Positions 55,927 through 64,000 of a stretch of 64,000 nt of DNA are shown piece by piece. Source of the DNA: Rhodococcus qingshengii (GTDB taxonomy: Bacteria; Actinomycetota; Actinomycetes; Mycobacteriales; Mycobacteriaceae); the NCBI RefSeq assembly GCF_021025955.1, contig NZ_JAJNCL010000010.1, forward strand, positions 62,001-126,000. Reading direction: 5' to 3'. Under the pieces are notes generated by a model. The model ran no database searches, was not told the DNA's origin, and worked only from the letters and a program-made list of their open reading frames with translations. Made by a program: the position numbers and the translations under genes. Every line of letters starts with the position of its first letter. Positions within the stretch are counted from its first letter, which is position 1.

Positions 55927-57090
55927 TCAGACCGTCTCGGATTTCTCTTCGGTCAGGACCAATTCCACTGCCAGCAGGGCGGCGCAGGCCAGTCCCGCGA
56001 CCAGTTCGGGCACCGCGGTGTAGGTACCACCGAGCACGACGGCTATCGCGACCGAGAACGGCACGAGGGTTCGTACCGAGGAGTCGTGCAGTCGAATGTG
56101 AATGAACCACAAGGCTGCGAGGATGACCGCGACCGGCACGGTGACTGCAGCACCCGTCACCAATGCGCTGCCGTCACCGTGATGAGTCCAGAAGTCGACG
56201 CGCGAGGCCAACCCGGCACCGATGGCGGCAGCGGCGGCGAAGATGAAGTAGTGACCGAAACCCCAGACGAAGGGTGAGACGTTGTCACCACCGATCACTT
56301 CGCCGGCATTGCGTTGGAAGTACAGCCACCACAGGCTGAACACGATCAGGATGCCGCCGATCACGACATAGGTGACCTGCGCTGCCGGATGCTCACCGTC
56401 CACGGCGTCCTGAATTGCGATGGTGGTCGAGAGGATCGTCTCGCCCAGAACGATGATGAAGAACAACGAGTACCGCTCAGCGATGTGATGCGGGTGCCAC
56501 GGCGTCATGCCCGGCTTCTCGGACCAGATCGGAACCGCGAACTCGCACAGAACCAACGCCAAGAACGTCGGGACGTAGATCGCGGACGGCACGAAGTAGA
56601 AACCGATCCAACCCATCTGGACCAGAACGATTCCGAGAGCGTATCGACGAGCCGTCAGCGCGTGTTCCGGGTCATTCCGCGAAACCCTGAGCCATTGGAT
56701 GACCAGGGCTATTCGCATGATGACGTAGCCGACGATGATCAGCAGGGCGTCGTCGTTGAAGAAGCGGACGATGCCGGCGGCCAGAACCAGCGACCCGAGG
56801 ATCTGGAAGATGGTCAGCAGGCGGGCGATTCCGTCGTCGTTGTCGTACGCCGAGGTGAACCACGTGAAGTTCAGCCACGTCCACCAGATCGCGAAGAACG
56901 CCATCGCGAAGTGTCCGACGCCCGAGGCCGCGTGCCCTTCGCTGATCGCATGGTGCAGACCGGTGGCCGCTTGAGCGACCGCCACGACGAAGCAGAGGTC
57001 GGTGAGCAGCTCGAGCGGCGTCGCCACCCGATGCGGCTCGTGCGGATCCCGAGGAACCAACGGCCTGATGAACGAACTGGTGCGATTCAC
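55927..57090 (-). CDS. ltrA: LtrA-family membrane protein
   Basis: 387 aa with about ten membrane helices. The family N-terminus RVATPLELLTDLCFVVAVAQAATGLHH, the WWTWLNFTWFTSAYDNDD segment and HIAERYSLFFIIVLGETIL are diagnostic of the low-temperature-requirement A family, named from Listeria. The transported or sensed molecule is unknown. It converges on gatD with 6 bp between stops and lies 66 bp upstream of the beta-oxidation operon's last gene on the same strand. Confidence 0.88.
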   Translation of the reverse strand: MNRTSSFIRPLVPRDPHEPHRVATPLELLTDLCFVVAVAQAATGLHHAISEGHAASGVGHFAMAFFAIWWTWLNFTWFTSAYDNDDGIARLLTIFQILGSLVLAAGIVRFFNDDALLIIVGYVIMRIALVIQWLRVSRNDPEHALTARRYALGIVLVQMGWIGFYFVPSAIYVPTFLALVLCEFAVPIWSEKPGMTPWHPHHIAERYSLFFIIVLGETILSTTIAIQDAVDGEHPAAQVTYVVIGGILIVFSLWWLYFQRNAGEVIGGDNVSPFVWGFGHYFIFAAAAAIGAGLASRVDFWTHHGDGSALVTGAAVTVPVAVILAALWFIHIRLHDSSVRTLVPFSVAIAVVLGGTYTAVPELVAGLACAALLAVELVLTEEKSETV

Positions 57091-57156
57091 GAAGGGCAGA
57101 GTAGCGCGATGATTGCCGACGCGCTGCCTGTGACTGGAACCTGCCGTCTCAGATAT

Positions 57157-58284
57157 TCACGCCGACGCCCCGATCTGAGCGCGGATTTCCAGCTGATCGG
57201 CGAGTTCGGCGCCTATCGCCCCCGCGCTCCCCAAGGTGAAGGCGATCTGGCGTCCCCACAGGAAGTAGCGGTGAATCGGGTAGTCGATATCCGCGCCCAT
57301 CCCGCCGTGCAGGTGCTGGGTCGCGTGCACCACGCGCAGGCCACCGCGAGACGCCCACCATTTGGCGACCAGCGCCGCTGCTTCCGCTTCACTCTCGACT
57401 CCGCTGTCCATCAGCCAGGCAGCGCGATGCGTGGTCAATCTTGTGCTCTCGGTGTCGAGGTACGCGTCGGCGGCCCGGACTGCCACTGCCTGATTGGTCG
57501 AGAGCGGGCGACCGAACTGCACTCGCTCCGAGGTGTATTTCGCCGTCATCGCCAGTGCTTCCTCGCAGACGCCGGTAGCCAGGGCCGCCAGCGCGACCCG
57601 TGCGCGCCGCAACGTCCAGTCTCGAACTACCGTGCCGTCTGCGGGAAGTGCGTCGGCTGTAGTAACCGCAACCCCGTCGAACTGCACAGCGCTGTTGCTC
57701 TCGCGGTTCGTCACCTGAAGCGGTGTACGCACCAGCGCGTCCCGGTCCGTCGGCACGATCATGACGGTGACACTGCCGTCCGGCATCGTCACCGGAACAA
57801 CCAGTGCGGCAGCGAACTCGGCGGCCGGGATGGAGTCGACGCGTCCGGACAGAACCCAACCGTCCGGCGCGGGCTCGGCGCGCACCGCCGTCTCGGCGTT
57901 GTAGCCGGTGTCGAATGCACCGGCGACGATGACCGAGCCGTCGAGCAGACCGGGAAGCCAGGACTGAACCTGATCGGGGCTGCCGAACTCCGCGATCGGC
58001 AGCGCCGCCGTGGAAACCACCGACCAGAGCGGTACCTGGGCGACCCGGCGGCCCTGTTGTTCCAGCACCGCTGCCAGACCGAGCATTCCGAGGCCTGCTC
58101 CCCCGACCTCTTCCGGCAGAGCAATTCCCAGCACGTCGGAGTCGGCAAGGAGCTTCCACAGTTCCGCGTCGAAACCGCCGGCGCCCTCCACTTCCCGGAG
58201 TCGGTCTACACCGGACTTCGCCGCAAAGATCGATTCACTCAGATCCCGTACGGCGGACAAGTTGTCGTCGAATTCGAATTTCAT
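57157..58284 (-). CDS. Acyl-CoA dehydrogenase, FadE27-like partner subunit
   Basis: 375 aa from ATG 58284 (MKFEFDDNLSAVRDLSESIF). It has the acyl-CoA dehydrogenase layout with a weak middle domain (FDTGYNAETAVRAEPAPDGWVLSGRVDS) and C-terminal EEALAMTAKYTSERVQFGRPLSTNQAV and HATQHLHGGMGADIDYPIHRYF. Paired with the 402-aa enzyme 1 bp upstream, it mirrors the mycobacterial FadE26-FadE27 (400 and 373 aa) alpha2beta2 enzymes that act on steroid side-chain CoA esters. The exact substrate here is not shown. Confidence 0.85.
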   Translation of the reverse strand: MKFEFDDNLSAVRDLSESIFAAKSGVDRLREVEGAGGFDAELWKLLADSDVLGIALPEEVGGAGLGMLGLAAVLEQQGRRVAQVPLWSVVSTAALPIAEFGSPDQVQSWLPGLLDGSVIVAGAFDTGYNAETAVRAEPAPDGWVLSGRVDSIPAAEFAAALVVPVTMPDGSVTVMIVPTDRDALVRTPLQVTNRESNSAVQFDGVAVTTADALPADGTVVRDWTLRRARVALAALATGVCEEALAMTAKYTSERVQFGRPLSTNQAVAVRAADAYLDTESTRLTTHRAAWLMDSGVESEAEAAALVAKWWASRGGLRVVHATQHLHGGMGADIDYPIHRYFLWGRQIAFTLGSAGAIGAELADQLEIRAQIGASA

Positions 58285-58285
58285 G

Positions 58286-59494
58286 TCAGCTCTTTTCGTT
58301 CTGTGCGGTCGCGGCTCGACGACGCGCAGCAAGCGTCATGCCCAGGCATTTTGCGGCGACGATTTCACGCATCACTTCGTTGGTACCGCCACCGAAGGTG
58401 TTGTTCTGTGCGCGTCGACCCAGGTTCTCGACCCGTCCTTCGAGCACCGCTTCGGGTGTGCCGGGGCGCAGCAAGCCCTTGGCTCCCAGCACTTCCTGCA
58501 GCATGCCGTAAGCACTGACGACGGCTTCGGTACCGAAGATCTTGGCCGCAGCTGAATCGCCACCGCCCAACGTGTTGGCGGCGACGTCCGCCACCAGTCG
58601 CAGATTCATCAAGTCGGCAGCACAGAGCAGCGCGTAGACCTCTGCCAATTTCTCACGTACCCAGCCGATGTCGTAGACGTGGCCGGCACCGGCGGGTTCG
58701 GTCTGTGCCCATTCGACCACCTCGGCAAAGAGCTCGTTGGCGATACCACCGCGTGCCGCCAGAGCAACACGCTCGTGGTTGAGCTGGTTGGTGATGAGCT
58801 TCCACCCTTGATTGAGCTCACCGACAACATTGGTGATCGGCACCCGAACATCTTCGTAATAGGTTGCCGAAGTGCTGATTCCACCCACGGTGTGAATTTC
58901 GGTTACCGAGAAACCCGGCGAGCTGGTCGGTACCAGGACCACCGAAATGCCCTGATGCGTCGGCGCGTCAGGATCGGTACGAACGGCAAGCCAGACCCAG
59001 TCGGCAAACACACCGGCACTGGTGAAGATCTTGTTGCCGTTGATGACCAGCTCGTCACCCTCGATGTGGGCACGTGTTTCGAGTGCCGCGAGGTCGGTGC
59101 CCGCATTGGGTTCGGTGTAGCCGATGGCAAAGATCAACTCGCCCGCCAGGATCGGACGTAGGAAGAAGTCCTTTTGTGCCTGCGTTCCGTGCTTGATCAG
59201 CGCTGGGCCAACCGTGTTCAGCGTCACCAGTGACAGCGGCGCATTCGCACGAATCACCTCGTCGTAGAACACGTACAGAGCTTCGGGGTTCTCACCCCGA
59301 CCGCCGAATTCCTCCGGCCACCCCAAGCCCAGCCAACCGTCTTTACCCATCCGGCGCAGGATGCGCTCGAAGACGGGACCGCCTTCGGTCTGATCCACGA
59401 GAGCACGGCGGTCTTCCTCGTTGATGATCTCTGCGAAGTACGCGCGCAATTCCTTGCGCAGAGTCTTCGATTCCTCCGACAAATCCAAATACAT
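58286..59494 (-). CDS. Acyl-CoA dehydrogenase, FadE26-like subunit
   Basis: 402 aa. GWLGLGWPEEFGGRG, FAIGYTEPNAGTDLAALETRA (FAD site), INGNKIFTSAGVFADWVWLAVRT and the C-terminal RRAQNNTFGGGTNEVMREIVA fit the FadE26 half of heteromeric acyl-CoA dehydrogenases. It forms the first step of a beta-oxidation round with its 375-aa partner. Short gaps to both neighbours place it in a five-gene operon running from the SDR to the FadE27-like gene. Confidence 0.88.
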   Translation of the reverse strand: MYLDLSEESKTLRKELRAYFAEIINEEDRRALVDQTEGGPVFERILRRMGKDGWLGLGWPEEFGGRGENPEALYVFYDEVIRANAPLSLVTLNTVGPALIKHGTQAQKDFFLRPILAGELIFAIGYTEPNAGTDLAALETRAHIEGDELVINGNKIFTSAGVFADWVWLAVRTDPDAPTHQGISVVLVPTSSPGFSVTEIHTVGGISTSATYYEDVRVPITNVVGELNQGWKLITNQLNHERVALAARGGIANELFAEVVEWAQTEPAGAGHVYDIGWVREKLAEVYALLCAADLMNLRLVADVAANTLGGGDSAAAKIFGTEAVVSAYGMLQEVLGAKGLLRPGTPEAVLEGRVENLGRRAQNNTFGGGTNEVMREIVAAKCLGMTLAARRRAATAQNEKS

Positions 59495-59511
59495 GGTGAA
59501 ACTCCTAAGAT

Positions 59512-61722
59512 CTACGAACGCGGCAGGCCGAGTACGCGCTGCGCGATGACGTTGAGTTGAATTTCGACGGTTCCGCCGCCGAACAGAATCGAGGGCAGTC
59601 CGATGTGGTCTATCGCGTAGTTCGCTGCCGGATCGACAACGGCGGCGCGCGGGCCGAGCAGACGCAGCAGGTCTCGCGAGCCCTCACGCTGCGCCAGGGC
59701 GTTGTACACCTTCGAGACGCTGATCTCGGCGCCCGGTTCCTGACCTGCCAGCCGCGCCGACACCCCCCGCAGATTCATCGCAGACAGCGCCAGTTCACGA
59801 GAGATACTGCGGCCGAGGCCTTCCACTGCATCTTCGCGGGGGCAGTCGTGGCTCGCGTCGGCCATCACCTGACGGAACAGCCGACTCGAACCGTGGTGCA
59901 GCGTGCTGCCCATACTCAAGCGTTCGTTGGACAGCGTTGTCGCAGCCAACTTCCAGCCCTGCCCCGGTTCCGCGACCAGGCAGTCGTCCGGGACGAAGAC
60001 GTCGTCGAGGAATACCTCGTTGAACTCCGACTTACCGGTGGCTTGCTTGAGCGGACGTACGTCGATGCCCTTCGAGGTCATGTCGACCAGGAAGTACGAC
60101 AGCCCACGATGTTTCGGAGCGTCCGCGTCGGAACGCGCCAGACATACTCCCCAATCTGCCTCGTGCGCGCCCGAGTTCCATACCTTCTGACCCGACAAGA
60201 CCCAGCCACCGTCGACCTTGCGGGCTTTGGTACTCAGACCAGCCAGGTCTGATCCCGCGCCCGGCTCACTGAAGAGCTGGCACCAGATGATGTCGGCTCG
60301 CAGCGAAGGCTCGATAAACCTGTCCTGCTGCTCGGCGTTGCCGTGTTCGAGAATCGTGGGCAGTACCCATTCCCCGATCACCGTGGACGGTTGAGCCCAA
60401 CCTCGCATCGCGAATTCGTGTGCGATGACGGCCTGTTCTCTCGGTCCTGCTCCCAGCCCGTACGGCGCCCGATAATGCGGGGCAACCAGTTTGGCGTCGG
60501 CAAATCGTGCGCGTCGAGCACTGCCTTTGGCCGGAGCCCAACTCGCGCTGGTGGTTCCGTCGTCCGGCAGCAGCGCAACCTCGTCCAGAACCCTACGAAC
60601 CTGCTCTCGTAGCTCCGGCAGCATGTCCGGGTCGACAAAGGAGAAATCCCGTTCCGAATCGGCGGACCAGTCTCCCAAGGTCTGTGCCCACTTCACCTCG
60701 GATCCTGCCACCGCCGCGATACTGATCGCCCGGCGCCAGTACAGATGCGCGTCGTGCTCCCAGGTGAATCCGATTCCGCCGAGCAACGTCACACATTCGA
60801 GGGCATTCTCGATGCCGACCGGCAGTGCAGCCAACGCAGCTTGAGCCGAGACAAGTTTCTGCTGATCCTCGTCGTGGTCCTCGGATCGAGCCGCATCCCA
60901 TGCTGCGGCACAGGCAATCTCGGAGCGGACCAGCATCATGGCTGCCTTGTGCTGGACTGCCTGGAAGCTTCCGACCGGACGGCCGAACTGCTGACGGGAC
61001 TTCACATAGTCGACCGCGGTGCGTAGCGCCCACCCGGCGATACCGCTCGCCTCCGCAGCCAACACCGTGTTGACGATCAGTTCGACTCGGTGGGCCTCGA
61101 GACCGTCGACGATCAGCCCGTCATCGACCTGGTGATCGGTCAAGGTCAGTGTTCCGATCGACCGTGTCAGATCCACTCCGTCTTCGACCTCCACCGCAGC
61201 GGAAGGCGACGGTTCGAGCCGGAACCACAACTCGCCGCCTTCGCTGTTTGCCTGCACGAGAACGACATCGGCTCCGGGCAAACCCAGAGCTGGATCGGCA
61301 GAACCGCTCACCGTCCACCCGGCATCGATGCGAGCCGCGCGCAATCCCACGCCGGCGCAGACTGCTCCGGTTGCGCCGACGGCCAATTCGGTCAGCATTG
61401 ATTCCGCGGCCGGGCCGGCAGCTTTTGCGAGGATCCCACTCGCGATGACCGTGGGAACGTACGGTCCCGGATAAAGCGCATCGCCCAATTGCTCGACTAC
61501 CACAGCCAGTTCGGCAAGTCCTGCCCCGTCACCGCCGTACCGCTCGGGCAGGTGCACTGCGTGCAGGCCCTGACGGACCAATCCATCCCAGGAGTCCAGC
61601 CGATCACCGGCGGCGTAGCGCTTGACGTTGCTGCGTGTGTCGGCGATGCCACCGAAGCGGTTCGCGAATGCGGCTACCGCTTCCGCCAGGTCACGGTGAT
61701 CTTCGAGCAGGGGCAGTGCCAT
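59512..61722 (-). CDS. Fused double acyl-CoA dehydrogenase
   Basis: 736 aa made of two acyl-CoA dehydrogenase modules: an N-terminal FadE27-like half (1-370; LRTAVDYVKSRQQFGRPVGSFQAVQHK, LGGIGFTWEHDAHLYWRRA) and a C-terminal FadE26-like half (about 380-736; WCQLFSEPGAGSDLAGLSTKARK, WVLSGQKVWNSGAHEADWG, ending LPSILFGGGTVEIQLNVIAQRVLGLPRS). It is a natural one-chain version of the alpha-beta pair encoded next to it, like mycobacterial FadE34 (711 aa) or FadE6 (731 aa). The two systems probably act on different chain lengths or ring acids. Confidence 0.9.
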   Translation of the reverse strand: MALPLLEDHRDLAEAVAAFANRFGGIADTRSNVKRYAAGDRLDSWDGLVRQGLHAVHLPERYGGDGAGLAELAVVVEQLGDALYPGPYVPTVIASGILAKAAGPAAESMLTELAVGATGAVCAGVGLRAARIDAGWTVSGSADPALGLPGADVVLVQANSEGGELWFRLEPSPSAAVEVEDGVDLTRSIGTLTLTDHQVDDGLIVDGLEAHRVELIVNTVLAAEASGIAGWALRTAVDYVKSRQQFGRPVGSFQAVQHKAAMMLVRSEIACAAAWDAARSEDHDEDQQKLVSAQAALAALPVGIENALECVTLLGGIGFTWEHDAHLYWRRAISIAAVAGSEVKWAQTLGDWSADSERDFSFVDPDMLPELREQVRRVLDEVALLPDDGTTSASWAPAKGSARRARFADAKLVAPHYRAPYGLGAGPREQAVIAHEFAMRGWAQPSTVIGEWVLPTILEHGNAEQQDRFIEPSLRADIIWCQLFSEPGAGSDLAGLSTKARKVDGGWVLSGQKVWNSGAHEADWGVCLARSDADAPKHRGLSYFLVDMTSKGIDVRPLKQATGKSEFNEVFLDDVFVPDDCLVAEPGQGWKLAATTLSNERLSMGSTLHHGSSRLFRQVMADASHDCPREDAVEGLGRSISRELALSAMNLRGVSARLAGQEPGAEISVSKVYNALAQREGSRDLLRLLGPRAAVVDPAANYAIDHIGLPSILFGGGTVEIQLNVIAQRVLGLPRS

Positions 61723-61749
61723 GGCAGGTTCCTCAATCTTCGGCTCTTG

Positions 61750-62880
61750 TCAGATGCGTTCGAGAATCAGGCAGGTGGTTGCGGCTGATGCACAGATCGC
61801 GATCAGGGCGGTGGACGTGCCCCGGCGTTCCAGTTCGTCGATGACATTGGCCAACAGCCTGATTCCGGTTGCACCGGCCGGATGGCCCAGTGCGATTGCG
61901 CCACCGTTGACGTTCAGCAATTCGGGATCGACGCCGTGAACCTGCGCAAACGACATCGGTACCGAAGCAAATGCCTCGTTGACCTCGAACAGATCGATAT
62001 CGTCGATCGTCAGGCCAGTGCGGCCGAGCACGATGTTTGCCGCGGCGACCGGGCCGTCAAGCATGAACTCGGTGTCACCACCGATGACGCACTGCGCCAG
62101 TATCTTTGCGCGCGGTCGCACTCCCAGGGCCTTGGCTCGATCCTCGGACATCAGCAGAGCGGCACTCGCACCGTCCGAGACCTGCGAAGACGTTCCAGCG
62201 GTGTGCAATCCGCCCTCCTGAACGGTCCGCAGTTTCGCGAGTCCTTCGAGACTCGATTCGCGTAGACCTTGATCCCGATGAACCGGTACATCGGAGCCAG
62301 GAGCCAGCACATCGATGATGTGCGAGTCGAATCGTCCTGCCTCCCATGCTGCTGCGGCTCGCTGCTGCGAGCGCAACCCGAAGGCGTCGAGATCCTCGCG
62401 GCTGAAACCGCGCTTGACCGCAATCCGATCGGCGGCGGTGTACTGATCGACGGTGTCGAGTGACCACGACTCGGGACGCGGCGTTCCCAGGCCGGTACCC
62501 ACCTTGTACGTCAGCGGAGCGCGGGACATCAACTCGACACCGCACGCCACACCCACGTCGACTGCACCGATGGCAATCTGCCCGGCAATCAACTGCACCG
62601 ATTGCTGCGCTGTGCCGCACTGCGCGTCGATCGTGGTGCAGCCCGCTTTCAACGGAAGGCCCGCATGCATCCAGGACGTACGGACGATGTTTCCGAACTG
62701 CTCACCGAGAGGCGTCACGCAGCCACCGATGACCTGGTCGACCGCGTCAGGATCGACGCCGACCCGATCCAGCACGCCTTTCTGCGCGTAACCCAACAGT
62801 TCGGCCGCGTGGACTCCGGACAGCCATCCCTCACGCTTGCCGAACGGCGTTCGTCCTGCGTCCACGATGACGGGCTTCAT
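61750..62880 (-). CDS. Acetyl-CoA acyltransferase (thiolase), FadA5-like
   Basis: 376 aa from ATG 62880 with GAGGAG upstream. VIVDAGRTPFGKREGWLSGVHAAELLG, the nucleophile DAQCGTAQQS, EVNEAFASVPMSFAQ and NGGAIALGHPAGATG are all as in M. tuberculosis FadA5, a steroid side-chain thiolase. The final catalytic Cys loop reads ICASAATTC in place of the common CAGGG form. It performs the last thiolytic step after the dehydrogenases of this operon. Its ATG overlaps the SDR stop. Confidence 0.9.
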   Translation of the reverse strand: MKPVIVDAGRTPFGKREGWLSGVHAAELLGYAQKGVLDRVGVDPDAVDQVIGGCVTPLGEQFGNIVRTSWMHAGLPLKAGCTTIDAQCGTAQQSVQLIAGQIAIGAVDVGVACGVELMSRAPLTYKVGTGLGTPRPESWSLDTVDQYTAADRIAVKRGFSREDLDAFGLRSQQRAAAAWEAGRFDSHIIDVLAPGSDVPVHRDQGLRESSLEGLAKLRTVQEGGLHTAGTSSQVSDGASAALLMSEDRAKALGVRPRAKILAQCVIGGDTEFMLDGPVAAANIVLGRTGLTIDDIDLFEVNEAFASVPMSFAQVHGVDPELLNVNGGAIALGHPAGATGIRLLANVIDELERRGTSTALIAICASAATTCLILERI

Positions 62881-63749
62881 GCCAACTCCTCGGTTCGTAA
62901 TGCTGTTTTCGCCGGTGACGCTGCTTTCTCCGGTAATGCTGTGCCGTCCAGACCTCGCACGGTCAGAGCCCAGTCGTCGATCAAGTCCAAGCTCACGCAC
63001 GAGCGCGCGGTGAACTCGGTGTCGCAACCACACAGCGCTGTGACCGCTTCCACCATTTCTTCCATAGATTCGACCTGATCCGGCCGGATAGTCTCACCGA
63101 CCAGGACTCTTGCGCCCTCGCTGAGCACCGCCGCCCGCGGTTGAACCGTGTTGACACGCACCCCCTGTCCGTAAAGTTCCACGCCCATGCCGTTGCTGAT
63201 CCTGTTGAGCGCTGCTTTGGACGCGCCGTACACGGTCATCGCGGTTCCCGGTTCGACCCACGTGAACGGCGGACCCTGCCACGGTTTGACGGTGCCGCTG
63301 GACACGTTCACGATCCAGCCGTATCCGTTTGCCACCATCCCCGGCACCACGGCTTGCATCAGATCCAGCGGTGCGTGGACATTTGCGTCGAACATCAGAC
63401 GTCGCCGACGGAGTGGGTAATCCGACAGCGGTTGATAGATCGCCGCTGCCGCGTTGTTCACCAGGATGTCGATAGTCCCGCCAAGCTTCTCGATCGCCAG
63501 CGGCACAACGGTGTCGCGCTGCTGCTCGTCAGTCAGATCTGCGACAACTATCTCGACTTTGGTTCCGTACTTGGCAATTCGAGCCGCAGTCTCTTCGAGA
63601 CTGCCCGGCAGGGTTGCATGCGCGCCGAGCGTCCGCGCCACGAGAGCGACGTCGGCACCTTCCGCTGCCAGCCTCTCTGCGACGCCTGCACCGATTCCGC
63701 GGCTGGAACCGGTGACAAGCGCTCGGCGTCCTTCGAAGCGATTGGTCAT
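62877..63749 (-). CDS. Short-chain dehydrogenase/reductase
   Basis: 290 aa from ATG 63749 (MTNRFEGRRALVTGSSRGIGAG). NAD(P) motif TGSSRGIG, NNAAAAIYQPL, the catalytic Ser in VNVSSGTV and YGASK are intact. In this setting it likely oxidises a 3-hydroxyacyl-CoA or a hydroxy group on the substrate. The upstream frame to 63821 lies within the preceding aminotransferase gene and is not used. It lies 1 bp before that gene's stop. Confidence 0.88.
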   Translation of the reverse strand: MTNRFEGRRALVTGSSRGIGAGVAERLAAEGADVALVARTLGAHATLPGSLEETAARIAKYGTKVEIVVADLTDEQQRDTVVPLAIEKLGGTIDILVNNAAAAIYQPLSDYPLRRRRLMFDANVHAPLDLMQAVVPGMVANGYGWIVNVSSGTVKPWQGPPFTWVEPGTAMTVYGASKAALNRISNGMGVELYGQGVRVNTVQPRAAVLSEGARVLVGETIRPDQVESMEEMVEAVTALCGCDTEFTARSCVSLDLIDDWALTVRGLDGTALPEKAASPAKTALRTEELA

Positions 63750-63750
63750 G

Positions 63751-64000
63751 CTACTTCCACTTCGAGGCAAATCGATTGATGCTCTCCGCAATCCGAGCAA
63801 CTTCGTCTTCGCGCAGGCCATGGCTCATGCCGAGCGTCATGCCGCGGGCAAAAACCGCGTCGGCTTCCGGCAAACCTTCGGCTGGCTGACGGAATTCGAT
63901 GTTGTTCATCATCGGGTGACGAGTGACGTTGCCGCTCCATACAGTTCGTGTGTCGATGCCGTCGGCTTCGAGGGCTTCCTGTAGGTCGCTGCGCGTGAAG
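63751..64000 (-). CDS. DegT/DnrJ/EryC1-family aminotransferase, C-terminal part
   Basis: About 82 C-terminal residues remain, ending LKW-like tail FASKWK at the stop 63751-63753. RSDLQEALEADGIDTRTVWSG, NVTRHPMMNN, and LPEADAVFARGMTLGMSHGL are the conserved C-terminal blocks of PLP enzymes of the DegT/RfbH (CDP-4-keto-6-deoxyglucose dehydratase-like) group. The gene runs off the window, so the Lys for PLP is not seen. Its presence at the head of the beta-oxidation genes may be a matter of neighbourhood only. Confidence 0.78.
   Translation of the reverse strand, partial: FTRSDLQEALEADGIDTRTVWSGNVTRHPMMNNIEFRQPAEGLPEADAVFARGMTLGMSHGLREDEVARIAESINRFASKWK

Noticed and set aside
56314..58518. 734-codon plus-strand open frame over ltrA and the FadE27-like gene
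   Set aside because: Arg/Asp/Gln-rich translation, no recognisable domain, covers two real genes on the other strand.

Overview
The window looks like chromosomal DNA of a high-GC actinobacterium of the Rhodococcus erythropolis/qingshengii type. The signs are a PrrA/PrrB two-component pair, a FurA-catalase unit, an Mce/YrbE lipid-import operon, a MurT/GatD pair, a leucine-rich leader before leuA, a DUF222/HNH protein of the 13E12 kind under an SOS box, and many TetR regulators beside acyl-CoA dehydrogenases and oxygenases. The species is inferred from gene content only; no rRNA or tRNA lies in the window.

Layout. 1-9.7 kb: a C-terminal gene fragment, a Tat-exported type II (covalent-FAD) cholesterol oxidase, a YdjM-like membrane hydrolase, a small secreted protein, prrA-prrB, an F420-type LLM oxidoreductase with a HAD phosphatase, a 19-residue membrane ORF, and furA-katA. 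9.7-34 kb: a catabolic and import region. A minus-strand operon (TetR, Baeyer-Villiger-type monooxygenase, ChoD-like GMC oxidoreductase, acetoacetate-decarboxylase-like protein) diverges from a plus-strand operon (alpha/beta hydrolase, MpaB-type oxygenase, CrtC-like lipocalin protein, homogentisate dioxygenase family, aldehyde dehydrogenase). Next come a second TetR, a serine-less lipase-like secreted protein, a nine-gene operon (multicopper oxidase, YrbEA, YrbEB, MceA-F) and two Mce-associated membrane proteins. 34-40 kb: an IS3-type transposase relic, then a minus-strand operon (alpha/beta hydrolase, second multicopper oxidase, CaiB-type CoA-transferase, HMG-CoA lyase) with a divergent TetR. 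40-45.5 kb: SOS-controlled DUF222/HNH protein, second MpaB-type oxygenase with an acyl-CoA dehydrogenase and divergent TetR, Imm51-like protein. 45.5-57 kb is mostly housekeeping: asd, lysC, two envelope/hypothetical genes, leuA with leader, a SHOCT protein, a LysR/EamA pair, murT-gatD, ltrA. 57-64 kb: a minus-strand beta-oxidation operon (three acyl-CoA dehydrogenases, FadA5-like thiolase, SDR) and the end of a DegT-family aminotransferase.

How it fits together. The most notable pattern is a shared operator, TACCATAC-N-GTATGGTA. It lies between the two divergent catabolic operons (perfect), between the lipase-like gene and the multicopper oxidase/mce operon (one mismatch), and before the Mce-associated genes (two mismatches). 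This ties 21 genes in five transcription units into one probable TetR regulon that couples Mce import of a lipophilic compound to its oxidation. The enzyme set (MpaB/rubber-oxygenase fold, CrtC-like fold, homogentisate dioxygenase family, BVMO, aldehyde dehydrogenase) and the nearby CoA-transferase/HMG-CoA lyase pair would suit a molecule with an isoprenoid chain and an aromatic or quinol head, but the substrate is a guess.
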